Positions 51,475 to 58,484 of a stretch of 64,000 bases of DNA are shown in pieces. Position numbers and translations under genes: made by a program. The notes under the pieces are model-generated. The model had not been told where the DNA came from and made no database searches. It was given only the letters and a program-made list of their open reading frames with translations. Where the stretch lies: contig NZ_JAHKPS010000013.1 of NCBI RefSeq assembly GCF_018860565.1, positions 370,413 through 434,412 on the forward strand, in the 5' to 3' direction. This stretch comes from Winogradskyella psychrotolerans (GTDB lineage: Bacteria; Bacteroidota; Bacteroidia; Flavobacteriales; Flavobacteriaceae). Positions within the stretch are counted from its first letter, which is position 1; every line of letters starts with the position of its first letter.

Positions 51475-52038
51475 TTAGGATACCACATTGTCTTTAGACC
51501 ACTCAAACTTTTTAAAACCAGCATCTACAGGTGTATTTGCAATATGGTTTACATAATTACTTATTGTTTTTTGAGATAATCCTAAAATAATTCCTAATAC
51601 TTGTGCTTCACCATAACCAGCAGCATAAAAAGCATCTAAATCTGCTTGCGTTACATGACCGCGATTTCTAACAATAGTTAATGTCATTGTTCTTAAGGCT
51701 TCCAATTTTTCGTTTTTTAAAGGAGTTTCATTACGTAATGCTTCGGTAATGGCATCATCAACCTTCATCATTTTTGCGATACCTGTATGTGCAGGAACAC
51801 AGTAATGACATCCGTGTTCTACGTTAATCGTTTGCCACACAACCGTTAATTCTTCTTCGTTAAATGAAGAGTCAACAAATAACTGATGTAAGGTTTGGTA
51901 AGCTTCTAAAATTTTTGGTGCTCCAGCTAATACTCCATGTAAACCAGGAATCATTCCGTAGGCTTTTTGAGAGTTTTCTAGTAGTCCTTTACTTCCTTCT
52001 GGAGCTGTTTCAATATTGTGAACTTTTAATGTTGTCAT
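51475..52038 (-). CDS. AhpD-like carboxymuconolactone decarboxylase-family protein
   Basis: A 187-residue protein with the AhpD redox motif Cys77-x-x-Cys80-x-x-x-His84 (EHGCHYCVPAHTG), inside an all-helical carboxymuconolactone-decarboxylase-type domain (about residues 40-165). In AhpD these cysteines transfer reducing power to peroxiredoxin. The first gene of the minus-strand cluster, it lies directly behind a palindrome at 52073-52088. It probably detoxifies or reduces reactive compounds; the partner is unknown. Confidence 0.88.
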   Translation of the reverse strand: MTTLKVHNIETAPEGSKGLLENSQKAYGMIPGLHGVLAGAPKILEAYQTLHQLFVDSSFNEEELTVVWQTINVEHGCHYCVPAHTGIAKMMKVDDAITEALRNETPLKNEKLEALRTMTLTIVRNRGHVTQADLDAFYAAGYGEAQVLGIILGLSQKTISNYVNHIANTPVDAGFKKFEWSKDNVVS

Positions 52039-52072
52039 AATTTTTCTTTTTTCAGTTTATTATTAATTTTAT

Positions 52073-52088
52073 CTAAACGTACGTTTAG
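52073..52088 (-). promoter_or_regulatory. Perfect 16-base palindrome, likely TetR operator
   Basis: CTAAACGTACGTTTAG is its own reverse complement. It lies 35 bases before the AhpD-like start and includes TACGTTTA, one base from the -7 consensus. A close relative is found before tetR at 52695-52710. Confidence 0.75.
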
Positions 52089-52108
52089 TTATTTTTCAAA
52101 AAAAATGT

Positions 52109-52672
52109 TTATATATTTTTGAAGGTCATTTCAATATAATCTTCAATTTCTGCTTTAGTGTTAACTCTTGCTGCAGCTGCTAAACCATGCTTTGCTAACA
52201 ATAAATAGTTGGCTTGTTTTTTTATTGTTTCTTCATCTTTTGAAGCATCCATTTGTAACTTTTCTGTAATTAGAGCTTTTAAATTATCCATAAAAAAATG
52301 CATCTGTTCTTGAATTAATTCATCATCTTTTTCTGAAAACTCATTATACGTATTTGTTATTAAACAACCTTTTAAGTTGTCGTCTTTAAAATTAGAACTT
52401 ACAGAATCGTAAAAAAACTGTTTAATGTCTTCTACTCCATTAGTACCTTTTTTTAATTTATCTAGAATAGCATGCACTTTTGATTTGTAATGCTTTAGAC
52501 TTTCAAGAAATAAGCCTTGTTTACTACCAAAACTAGCATATATAGAAAATTTATTAATGCCCATTTCTTTTTCGAGCATTTGCATAGAAGTGGTTTCATA
52601 ACCATTTTTCCAGAAAAGCCGCATTGCTTTTTCTAGGACTTCTGTTTCATTATATTGTTTTTTTCTAGCCAC
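52109..52672 (-). CDS. TetR/AcrR family regulator
   Basis: A 187-residue regulator. The N-terminal helix-turn-helix is typical: NETEVLEKAMRLFWKNGYET then TSMQMLEKEMGINKFSIYAS, with a ligand-binding helical domain after residue 60. The start codon is GTG (MARKKQYNE). It is transcribed on the minus strand toward the AhpD-EthD-DsbA-HAD cluster, with matching palindromes before that cluster and before itself, so autoregulation and repression of the cluster are likely. Ligand unknown; the target enzymes suggest an electrophile or redox-active compound. Confidence 0.9.
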   Translation of the reverse strand: MARKKQYNETEVLEKAMRLFWKNGYETTSMQMLEKEMGINKFSIYASFGSKQGLFLESLKHYKSKVHAILDKLKKGTNGVEDIKQFFYDSVSSNFKDDNLKGCLITNTYNEFSEKDDELIQEQMHFFMDNLKALITEKLQMDASKDEETIKKQANYLLLAKHGLAAAARVNTKAEIEDYIEMTFKNI

Positions 52673-52689
52673 TAATTCTGATTACACCA

Positions 52690-52697
52690 CAAAACTA
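52690..52697 (-). promoter_or_regulatory. Candidate -7 box of tetR (TAGTTTTG)
   Basis: A full TAnnTTTG match on the minus strand 17 bases before the GTG start. It overlaps the operator-like site at 52695-52710, which fits negative autoregulation. Confidence 0.6.
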
Positions 52698-52710
52698 AAC
52701 AATCGGTTAG
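52695..52710 (-). promoter_or_regulatory. Second operator-like site before tetR
   Basis: CTAAAC-N4-GGTTAG matches the perfect palindrome at 52073-52088 (CTAAAC-N4-GTTTAG) at 11 of 12 arm positions. It overlaps the tetR -7 box. Confidence 0.65.
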
Positions 52711-52829
52711 TTATAAAAAAGATTTTAACACTAGTTTATGTATTTGAAACCATCAATACAGTACTGCCTTTTCAACACCTGCTGCTTTAAACACTACTAA
52801 TCAGGCAGATATACAAACTAAACTACCAA

Positions 52830-53213
52830 CTACAACACACATTGTTTAAAAATCTCTTCTAAGGTTTTATTTGGGTCGCTACATAAACCTGGATGCGTTT
52901 TAGAGCTTTGGATAATGGTACTTCGGCAAGCGGTTAACCATCTAAACCTATCTGACAACTCCATTTTTCCAATTCTTCCACCTTGAGGCTCACCTTTACA
53001 TACCTGTTGCCAAGCATTTAAATAGTTTTCTAGCATTTGAACCTCAATATCAGTTGAAAACGCCTTCAATTTATCTTGATTGATGTGATATTTTATTTCT
53101 AGAAATTTTTTTCGTTTAGAGAATAGAATGACTCCTACATTAAAGAATTCTTCGCGTTCTACTTTAGGAACAAACCTAATTATGGCATATTCAAATGTAT
53201 ATCTATCTTGCAT
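52830..53213 (-). CDS. DUF3037 protein, partner of a HipA-like kinase
   Basis: A 127-residue protein. The opening YEYAIIRFVP-like segment (here TFEYAIIRFVPKVEREEFFN), then VGVILFSKRKKFLEIKYHIN, is diagnostic of DUF3037. A conserved region RFRWLTACRSTIIQSSKTHP lies toward the C-terminus. Function is unknown. Its start overlaps the upstream HipA-like kinase gene by 11 bases. The two genes are a recurring pair in bacteria and may form a kinase/substrate or toxin/antitoxin-like unit, which is inference. Confidence 0.85.
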   Translation of the reverse strand: MQDRYTFEYAIIRFVPKVEREEFFNVGVILFSKRKKFLEIKYHINQDKLKAFSTDIEVQMLENYLNAWQQVCKGEPQGGRIGKMELSDRFRWLTACRSTIIQSSKTHPGLCSDPNKTLEEIFKQCVL

Positions 53214-53982
53214 CTTCGGCTTCTTTAACTAATACATCAATTTTTGCAAATCTTGTATTTATAAACTTAATATATGCATCTCTCATTTCTGTTGCTGTCA
53301 TCGTATCTGCTTCACTTAACAACCAATCTTCTGGTATATTTGAAACAATTTCAGCTATTTTATCACGATTGAGCAATTGTTGGATTTCTTTTGAAGCCTC
53401 ATTTAATTTGGTGGCGTTTTGTAAAAGCACATGATCTTTTACAAGTGGAAACGTTCTGGTAAGATGATTTTCCCAATTTTTCCAATCGTGATGAAAGTAG
53501 AAACTCGCTCCATTATCTATAATCCAAAGTTCTTTGTGCCAATGCAGTAAATTTGTGTTTTTAGCGGTTCTATCAATATTACTAATTATGCTATCTAATA
53601 GTACCACTTTTGATGCTGTTAATGCATCTACTGTACTAACTAATGGATCATAAGTAATAGCTTCAGATAAAAAATGCAATCCAAGATTTAAACCAACACT
53701 AAACTTAAGTAAGTCCTGAATTTCTTCATCTGGTTCTGTTTTACTAAACGAATCATCAAGATTCATAAACACCAATTCTGGTACTTTTAAATTAATTGCA
53801 CGTGCAATTTCACCTCCAATAAACTCTGCAATTAGTGCTTTTTTACCTTGTCCTGCTCCTCTAAACTTAAGCACATACAAAAAACCATCATCTGCCTTAA
53901 CTATAGCAGGAAGTGAACCACCTTCTCGCAAAGGCTGTACATATTGAGTAACATTTACTGTTCGGATATCGATTTTACTCAT
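53203..53982 (-). CDS. HipA-like kinase
   Basis: A 259-residue kinase-fold protein. A Lys near residue 39 (YVLKFRGAG) and Glu53 (IAEFIGGEIA) form the nucleotide-binding part. The catalytic loop has Asp137-Arg138 and Asn142 (NIDRTAKNTNLL), and the metal site has Asp156 (WIIDNGASF). All are in the order of HipA-type Ser/Thr kinases, but the protein is shorter than E. coli HipA (440) and lacks its N-terminal domain. It overlaps DUF3037. A full toxin-antitoxin HipB gene is absent. Confidence 0.87.
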   Translation of the reverse strand: MSKIDIRTVNVTQYVQPLREGGSLPAIVKADDGFLYVLKFRGAGQGKKALIAEFIGGEIARAINLKVPELVFMNLDDSFSKTEPDEEIQDLLKFSVGLNLGLHFLSEAITYDPLVSTVDALTASKVVLLDSIISNIDRTAKNTNLLHWHKELWIIDNGASFYFHHDWKNWENHLTRTFPLVKDHVLLQNATKLNEASKEIQQLLNRDKIAEIVSNIPEDWLLSEADTMTATEMRDAYIKFINTRFAKIDVLVKEAEDAR

Positions 53983-54077
53983 AATTACTAATAATGTAAT
54001 GCACTAAATTAAATATGATACATAACTAAATTTAATAAGATTATATACGGAATGACTCTTAACGTTTATTAAAATGA

Positions 54078-54698
54078 CTAACTTATTAAGTTAAAGGAAA
54101 TTTTAATTCCCTGAATAATCATACCTGTTCCAATAATTGCAATAATTAATCCCATTATTTTTCCAATCACAGAAATTACATTATTACCAACTATTCTTAC
54201 GATTAAATCACTTAGTCTAAAGGTAAAATACGTTAACAAACTCATTGATCCAAATATAAGAATTACTAACATGATATGTATTGTTTCAACATTAGCTACA
54301 AAGTTCATCGCTGTAACAATGGTTCCTGGTCCGGCTAAAATTGGAATAGCTAAAGGTGAAACAGCAATATCTTCATCAATATTTACATTGTCAATACTTT
54401 TAACATTAGACCTTTTAGATTGTAGCATATCAAAACCAATAAAAAAGATTAAAACACCACCTGTAATCTTAAATGCAGGAATGCTGATATTAAATAATTC
54501 AAAAATATATTTTCCTAAAAGAACAAATACAGTTACAATTACAAATGCAATAATATTTGATCGTTTATTTATATCTCTTTTTGTTTTTGCATCTGCTCCT
54601 TGGGTTAAGGATAAGAAAACAGTCATATTTGATATCGGATTCGTTATGGCAAAAAAGGCCGTAAAGACCGTTATTGAAAATGTAATTAAATTATCCAT
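54078..54698 (-). CDS. MarC family membrane protein
   Basis: A 206-residue protein with six hydrophobic helices. The family signature is seen in FFAITNPISNMTVFLSLTQG, VTGGVLIFFIGFDML-like and SPLAIPILAGPGTIVTAM. MarC was once linked to multiple antibiotic resistance, but this role has been refuted for E. coli MarC, so its true function is unknown. It stands alone on the minus strand, about 90 bases downstream of the HipA-like kinase gene's start region and upstream of no partner. Confidence 0.88.
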   Translation of the reverse strand: MDNLITFSITVFTAFFAITNPISNMTVFLSLTQGADAKTKRDINKRSNIIAFVIVTVFVLLGKYIFELFNISIPAFKITGGVLIFFIGFDMLQSKRSNVKSIDNVNIDEDIAVSPLAIPILAGPGTIVTAMNFVANVETIHIMLVILIFGSMSLLTYFTFRLSDLIVRIVGNNVISVIGKIMGLIIAIIGTGMIIQGIKISFNLIS

Positions 54699-54792
54699 AG
54701 GTACATAAAATTGAATCTTGAAAGAAATTGAATTAGTTCTATTTTACCAAAGATTTTTATTTGTTTTTTTATGAAATAGATTCTGACAATAA

Positions 54793-54824
54793 AAAAACCT
54801 GTAAAGAGAACTTTACAGGTTTTT
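54793..54824 (-). terminator. Terminator after the FKBP gene
   Basis: AAAAACCTGTAAAG and CTTTACAGGTTTTT pair over 14 bases around AGAA, about 20 bases past the FKBP stop codon. The symmetrical A/T ends could stop transcription in both directions. Confidence 0.85.
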
Positions 54825-54844
54825 CATTTCTATAGTAACTAGTT

Positions 54845-55273
54845 CTATTTAATCTCTACTAACTCTAAATCAAAAACTAATTCTTGACCAGCTAATGGAT
54901 GATTTCCATCTAAAATAACATGATCTTCATTTACCTCAACTATTCTAAATTGGTGCTCATTTCCTTGTGCATCTCTAGATGCTAATCCTAAACCAACTGC
55001 AGGCTCCATTTCTGGTGGCAATTGTGTTTTTTCGACTTTATGAAATAATTCTTTAATGATATCTCCATAAGCTTCTGCTACTGGAATATCAACCGTTTTT
55101 TTGTCATTCACCTTCATATCGATAACTGCTTTTTCAAAACCAGGAATCAACATACCTTGTCCTAATGTGAATTCTAATGGCTCACGCTCTAAAGAACTAT
55201 CGAATATTTGTCCGCTTTTTAATTTTCCTGTGTAATGAACTTTTACAGTATCATTTTCTTTTACTTGACTCAT
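54845..55273 (-). CDS. FKBP-type peptidyl-prolyl isomerase (SlyD-like)
   Basis: A 142-residue cytoplasmic isomerase. DTVKVHYTGKLKSGQIFDSS is the FKBP motif, followed by PLEFTLGQGMLIPGFEKAVI and an IF-domain insertion (residues about 70-125), typical of SlyD. It lacks the His-rich metal-binding tail of E. coli SlyD. ATG at 55273 is preferred over ATG at 55288 because the TAGTTTTG promoter box is too close to the latter. It catalyses cis-trans proline isomerisation and acts as a chaperone. Confidence 0.9.
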   Translation of the reverse strand: MSQVKENDTVKVHYTGKLKSGQIFDSSLEREPLEFTLGQGMLIPGFEKAVIDMKVNDKKTVDIPVAEAYGDIIKELFHKVEKTQLPPEMEPAVGLGLASRDAQGNEHQFRIVEVNEDHVILDGNHPLAGQELVFDLELVEIK

Positions 55274-55301
55274 AAATTTTAATTTCATATTAAATAAGAT
55301 G

Positions 55302-55309
55302 CAAAACTA
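55302..55309 (-). promoter_or_regulatory. Candidate -7 box for the FKBP gene (TAGTTTTG)
   Basis: A full TAnnTTTG match on the minus strand. It leaves a leader of about 20 bases before the ATG at 55273, which supports that start over 55288. Confidence 0.6.
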
Positions 55310-55432
55310 TTATTTATAATAGAGAATAAAGAATGATACTTAAGGTTTTGTATGGTTTTTAAGAAAAACTTAACGTGACCATTGAAAACCTAAGAGAATT
55401 AACCATTTACCTTGTACTCACATCGAAGCTAA

Positions 55433-56854
55433 TTAATTAACCATTCCTCTGTAATAATCTAGAACTTTTACACGTAACAAGTATTCATATTTTGCATTGG
55501 CAAGGTTTACTTTAGCATTGTCTAAATTATTTTTACTAGTGATATAATTTAAGAAATTAGACACTCCACTTTTAAATCGGATATCATTAATACGATAAGA
55601 TTCCTGATAAGCCTCTACTTGTTTTTCTAAACTTTTATGACGTTTATAAGCGGCTTCCATATCAAAATACACCTGAGCAATGGCATTTTTTATATCTACA
55701 TGTGTACGCTCTAATTCTAGTATGGATTCTTCAACTTTAATTTTTTCTAAAGCCACATTGTTTTTCGCTCTAAAACCATTGAATAATGGCACATTAACCT
55801 GAATACCAACAACCGTATTGAGGTTATTATCTAGCTGGTCGGTATAATCAATATCTTCTGAAGCAAAATTGGTCTGTTCTGTCATAATCGGCAAATCTTC
55901 AGCGTCAACCGTTACAAAATCTCCAGTTTCAACAAAACTTGACCCTGTGGCGGTAAATAATTCCGCTGCGCTAGAATAATTTGTATTTAAACCTCCGAAA
56001 AGTGAAATTTCGGGTGTAAACTGAGACTTGGCAATACTCACCCCTTTTTTAGCGGCTTCTATACGCAATTCCTTAGCTTTAAATGTGGCCAGGTTCCGAA
56101 TAGCGTCTTCAAAAACAGTATTGACAGAAACTTCATATTTATTAAAATCTAGAAGTAAGCCATCGGCTTCTAAGTGAATATCTTCTTTTAAATTCATTAA
56201 TTGCTGTAAACTTAATTTGGCATTATTTAAGCTACTTTCAGCTACTAAGACACTGGTTTCATCGCTTGCCAACTGCCCTAAAATATCAGCGTAATCTGCA
56301 GGATTCCCTGATTCGTTATCGTAAAAATCTTGTTGAATTTTAAGCTGTTGTTTTGTTGTTTCTAATCGGGATTTAGCCAACTCTAATACATCTTTTGCAT
56401 TTAAAACTTGAAGATAGCCCAAGGTGACATTCAATATTAAATCTTGTTGCGCTGCTTCAATTTCTAAGTCGGAAGCTTTTTGATTCAATCGGTTTTGTTT
56501 GGCCGCGTTTAATAATCGAAAACCATTAAAAATGGTCATATCTAAACTCAATCCTAAGTTAGAAAAGGTTAATTCTTGATTGATATAGGCGTTGGTAAAT
56601 GGGTCGATACTTCTGCCATCATTAACACCCAAATTAAAACTACCATTAAGACTAGGTAACACATTGGCTTTGGATTGTTGGTAATTTACTTTTGCTGAAT
56701 TGGCTTGTAGGTTCGTCGATTTTAAATCGAGATTGTGCTCTAAAGCGATAGCAATACAATCGTCTAAAGTATAACTTGTGTTCGTTGTATTTTGAGCAAA
56801 ACCAGCCCAACTCATCATTACAATGATGATTAATAGTATGAGTTTATGTATCAT
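55433..56854 (-). CDS. TolC-family outer-membrane efflux protein
   Basis: A 473-residue protein with a signal peptide (about residues 1-20, ending GFAQ). Two repeated helical-barrel halves have the TolC pattern: YTLDDCIAIALEHNLDLKST, KQNRLNQKASDLEIEAAQQD, LNVTLGYLQVLNAKDVLELA and NAIAQVYFDMEAAYKRHKSL. It forms the channel of a tripartite exporter. Downstream neighbour in the minus-strand operon of ABC ATPase and FtsX-type permeases, so it probably serves MacB-like export. No membrane-fusion adaptor gene is visible in the window. Confidence 0.92.
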   Translation of the reverse strand: MIHKLILLIIIVMMSWAGFAQNTTNTSYTLDDCIAIALEHNLDLKSTNLQANSAKVNYQQSKANVLPSLNGSFNLGVNDGRSIDPFTNAYINQELTFSNLGLSLDMTIFNGFRLLNAAKQNRLNQKASDLEIEAAQQDLILNVTLGYLQVLNAKDVLELAKSRLETTKQQLKIQQDFYDNESGNPADYADILGQLASDETSVLVAESSLNNAKLSLQQLMNLKEDIHLEADGLLLDFNKYEVSVNTVFEDAIRNLATFKAKELRIEAAKKGVSIAKSQFTPEISLFGGLNTNYSSAAELFTATGSSFVETGDFVTVDAEDLPIMTEQTNFASEDIDYTDQLDNNLNTVVGIQVNVPLFNGFRAKNNVALEKIKVEESILELERTHVDIKNAIAQVYFDMEAAYKRHKSLEKQVEAYQESYRINDIRFKSGVSNFLNYITSKNNLDNAKVNLANAKYEYLLRVKVLDYYRGMVN

Positions 56855-56866
56855 GATTTCTTTATT

Positions 56867-56895
56867 TTAAAACACCCCTAAAGTCAACTCAAGAG
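56867..56895. repeat. Short interspersed motif, copy 1
   Basis: AAAACACCCCTAAAGTC followed by CTCAAG. The same order (AAAACACCCCTAA, GTC, CTCAAG) recurs at 57636-57666, each in the gap upstream of a minus-strand gene in this operon. This copy lacks the GC-rich hairpin. Confidence 0.45.
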
Positions 56896-56913
56896 AAAAT
56901 TTCAGTTAAATAT

Positions 56914-57585
56914 TTATACTATTTTTCCATCAAGTAGATTAATAATTCTAGAACCATAAGCAGCATTACTTTCAGAATGTGTGGCTTGTATTATGGTGAC
57001 TCCTTCTTTATTTAACTGAGCAAAGAGTTCCATGATTTCCTCGCTTTGTTTAGAGTTGAGATTACCAGTTGGTTCGTCTGCTAAAATGAGCTTTGGTTGT
57101 CCTATTAACGCTCTGGCAATCCCCACTAATTGTTGTTGCCCTCCACTTAATTGTATTGGGAATAAATCTTTCTTTCCAACGATATTAAAACGGTCTAGCA
57201 TATCGGCAACCATCGCTTTACGTTCTGATGATTTTATGTTTTTATAGAGTAATGGTGTTTCTATATTTTCGTAAACCGTGAGTTCGTCAATTAAATGATA
57301 CGCCTGAAACACAAAACCGATATATTCTTTATAGAGTTTAGAGCGGTTTTTTTCTTTCATGCTATGCACAGGTTCTCCTAAAAAGGTATAACCTCCACCT
57401 GTAAAATTATCTAACATACCAATACAATTCAACAAAGTAGATTTCCCAGAACCCGAAGGTCCCATAAGTGAGATGAATTCTCCCTCTTCCACATTTAAAT
57501 TAATAGTATCTAACAACGTAACTTTGTTGCTTCCTGAATTGACTGTTCTTGTGGCTTCGTTTAAGCTTACTAATATATTTTTCAT
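56914..57585 (-). CDS. MacB/LolD-type ABC ATPase
   Basis: A 223-residue ATP-binding protein. Walker A is GPSGSGKST, the signature is LSGGQQQLVGIARALI (the last helical part differs slightly from LSGGQ-QRV), and Walker B is LILADEPTGNLN with the D-loop. The short length and the FtsX-type permeases nearby mark it as the MacB/LolD/FtsE-like group. It powers mechanotransmission by the adjacent permeases. It lies between DUF2807 and TolC on the minus strand. Confidence 0.93.
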   Translation of the reverse strand: MKNILVSLNEATRTVNSGSNKVTLLDTINLNVEEGEFISLMGPSGSGKSTLLNCIGMLDNFTGGGYTFLGEPVHSMKEKNRSKLYKEYIGFVFQAYHLIDELTVYENIETPLLYKNIKSSERKAMVADMLDRFNIVGKKDLFPIQLSGGQQQLVGIARALIGQPKLILADEPTGNLNSKQSEEIMELFAQLNKEGVTIIQATHSESNAAYGSRIINLLDGKIV

Positions 57586-57635
57586 TTTGATTGATGTGTT
57601 TACTTTGGTTTCTTATAAGTAGCGTTTTATCTAAA

Positions 57636-57666
57636 AAAACACCCCTAATGTCCCCTCAAGGGGACA
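57636..57666. repeat. Short interspersed motif, copy 2, with hairpin
   Basis: AAAAACACCCCTAATGTCCC followed by CTCAAGGGGACA; TGTCCCC and GGGGACA (57649-57655 and 57660-57666) pair around TCAA. It lies between DUF2807 and the ABC ATPase. The block is similar to copy 1 at 56867-56895. Confidence 0.5.
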
Positions 57667-57720
57667 ATCTAACTAAGACTAATTTTAGGAAAATATGATA
57701 TTGTTTACACTATTTATAAC

Positions 57721-58464
57721 TTAATCTATTCGTCTAATTTCATAATCGCCAAAACTCAGTCCTTTGTTAACTTCTGCTTCTCCTTTATATCGTAATGTCG
57801 CTTCTCCATAAGCTGTAAACTTTATACGTTCTGAAGCTTGAATTTTAAACACGGCTTCTCCATATGCTTTAAGTTTCGACGATTTATTATCAACGTCTAC
57901 AAGATTGATAATTCCTGCTCCATACGCTGTAATATTCTGCTTAACTGTAGTTCCTTTTTTAATTATCAATTCACTTTCTCCATAAATATCGACATTGAAT
58001 GTATCAATATTAACATCGTTAAATCTGACTTGAGATTCCCCATACATATAAAGCTTGAACTTTTCCGCTTCAATTAAACTCTGACATAAAGTACGTTGCT
58101 CACCTCTAACAGATAGTGTTTCAATGCTTTTATAAGTCACACGGATAGTTAGCACTTTCCCTTTGTAAATAGGCACTTTGCGCTCTACACCATCGATAAT
58201 AACTTTTTCATGCTTGGTGGTTTCTTTAGCATCATCTAAATACACACGAAGTGTGTTTTTATTCACTTCAATATTTATTTTGTCTTCTGGTTCTGTATTG
58301 TCTAATATCGTTACAGATTCTTCGTCTCCTTGAACAAATGTGGTTTCGATATGTGGACTTATGATAACCTTATCAAAGGATTCAACCATTTGTTTTGTTT
58401 GTGCTAGCACCATTTGACTTATTAAAATCAAAATTAGTAGTGCTATGTATTTTATAGTTTTCAT
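57721..58464 (-). CDS. DUF2807 (head GIN domain) exported protein
   Basis: A 247-residue protein with a signal peptide (about residues 1-21, ending VLAQ). The body is a right-handed beta-helix-like repeat (DUF2807): ESLSVRGEQ-like repeats, SQVRFNDVNIDTFNVDIYGE, KLYMYGESQ, SSKLKAYGEAVFKIQ and IKFTAYGEATLRYKGEA. Repeated YGEA/YGES units mark successive coils. Function is unknown; such proteins are exported and often lie in or near transport and stress operons. It sits between the permease and the ATPase genes. Confidence 0.88.
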   Translation of the reverse strand: MKTIKYIALLILILISQMVLAQTKQMVESFDKVIISPHIETTFVQGDEESVTILDNTEPEDKINIEVNKNTLRVYLDDAKETTKHEKVIIDGVERKVPIYKGKVLTIRVTYKSIETLSVRGEQRTLCQSLIEAEKFKLYMYGESQVRFNDVNIDTFNVDIYGESELIIKKGTTVKQNITAYGAGIINLVDVDNKSSKLKAYGEAVFKIQASERIKFTAYGEATLRYKGEAEVNKGLSFGDYEIRRID

Positions 58465-58484
58465 ATTATGCTTTTTTTAAATTT

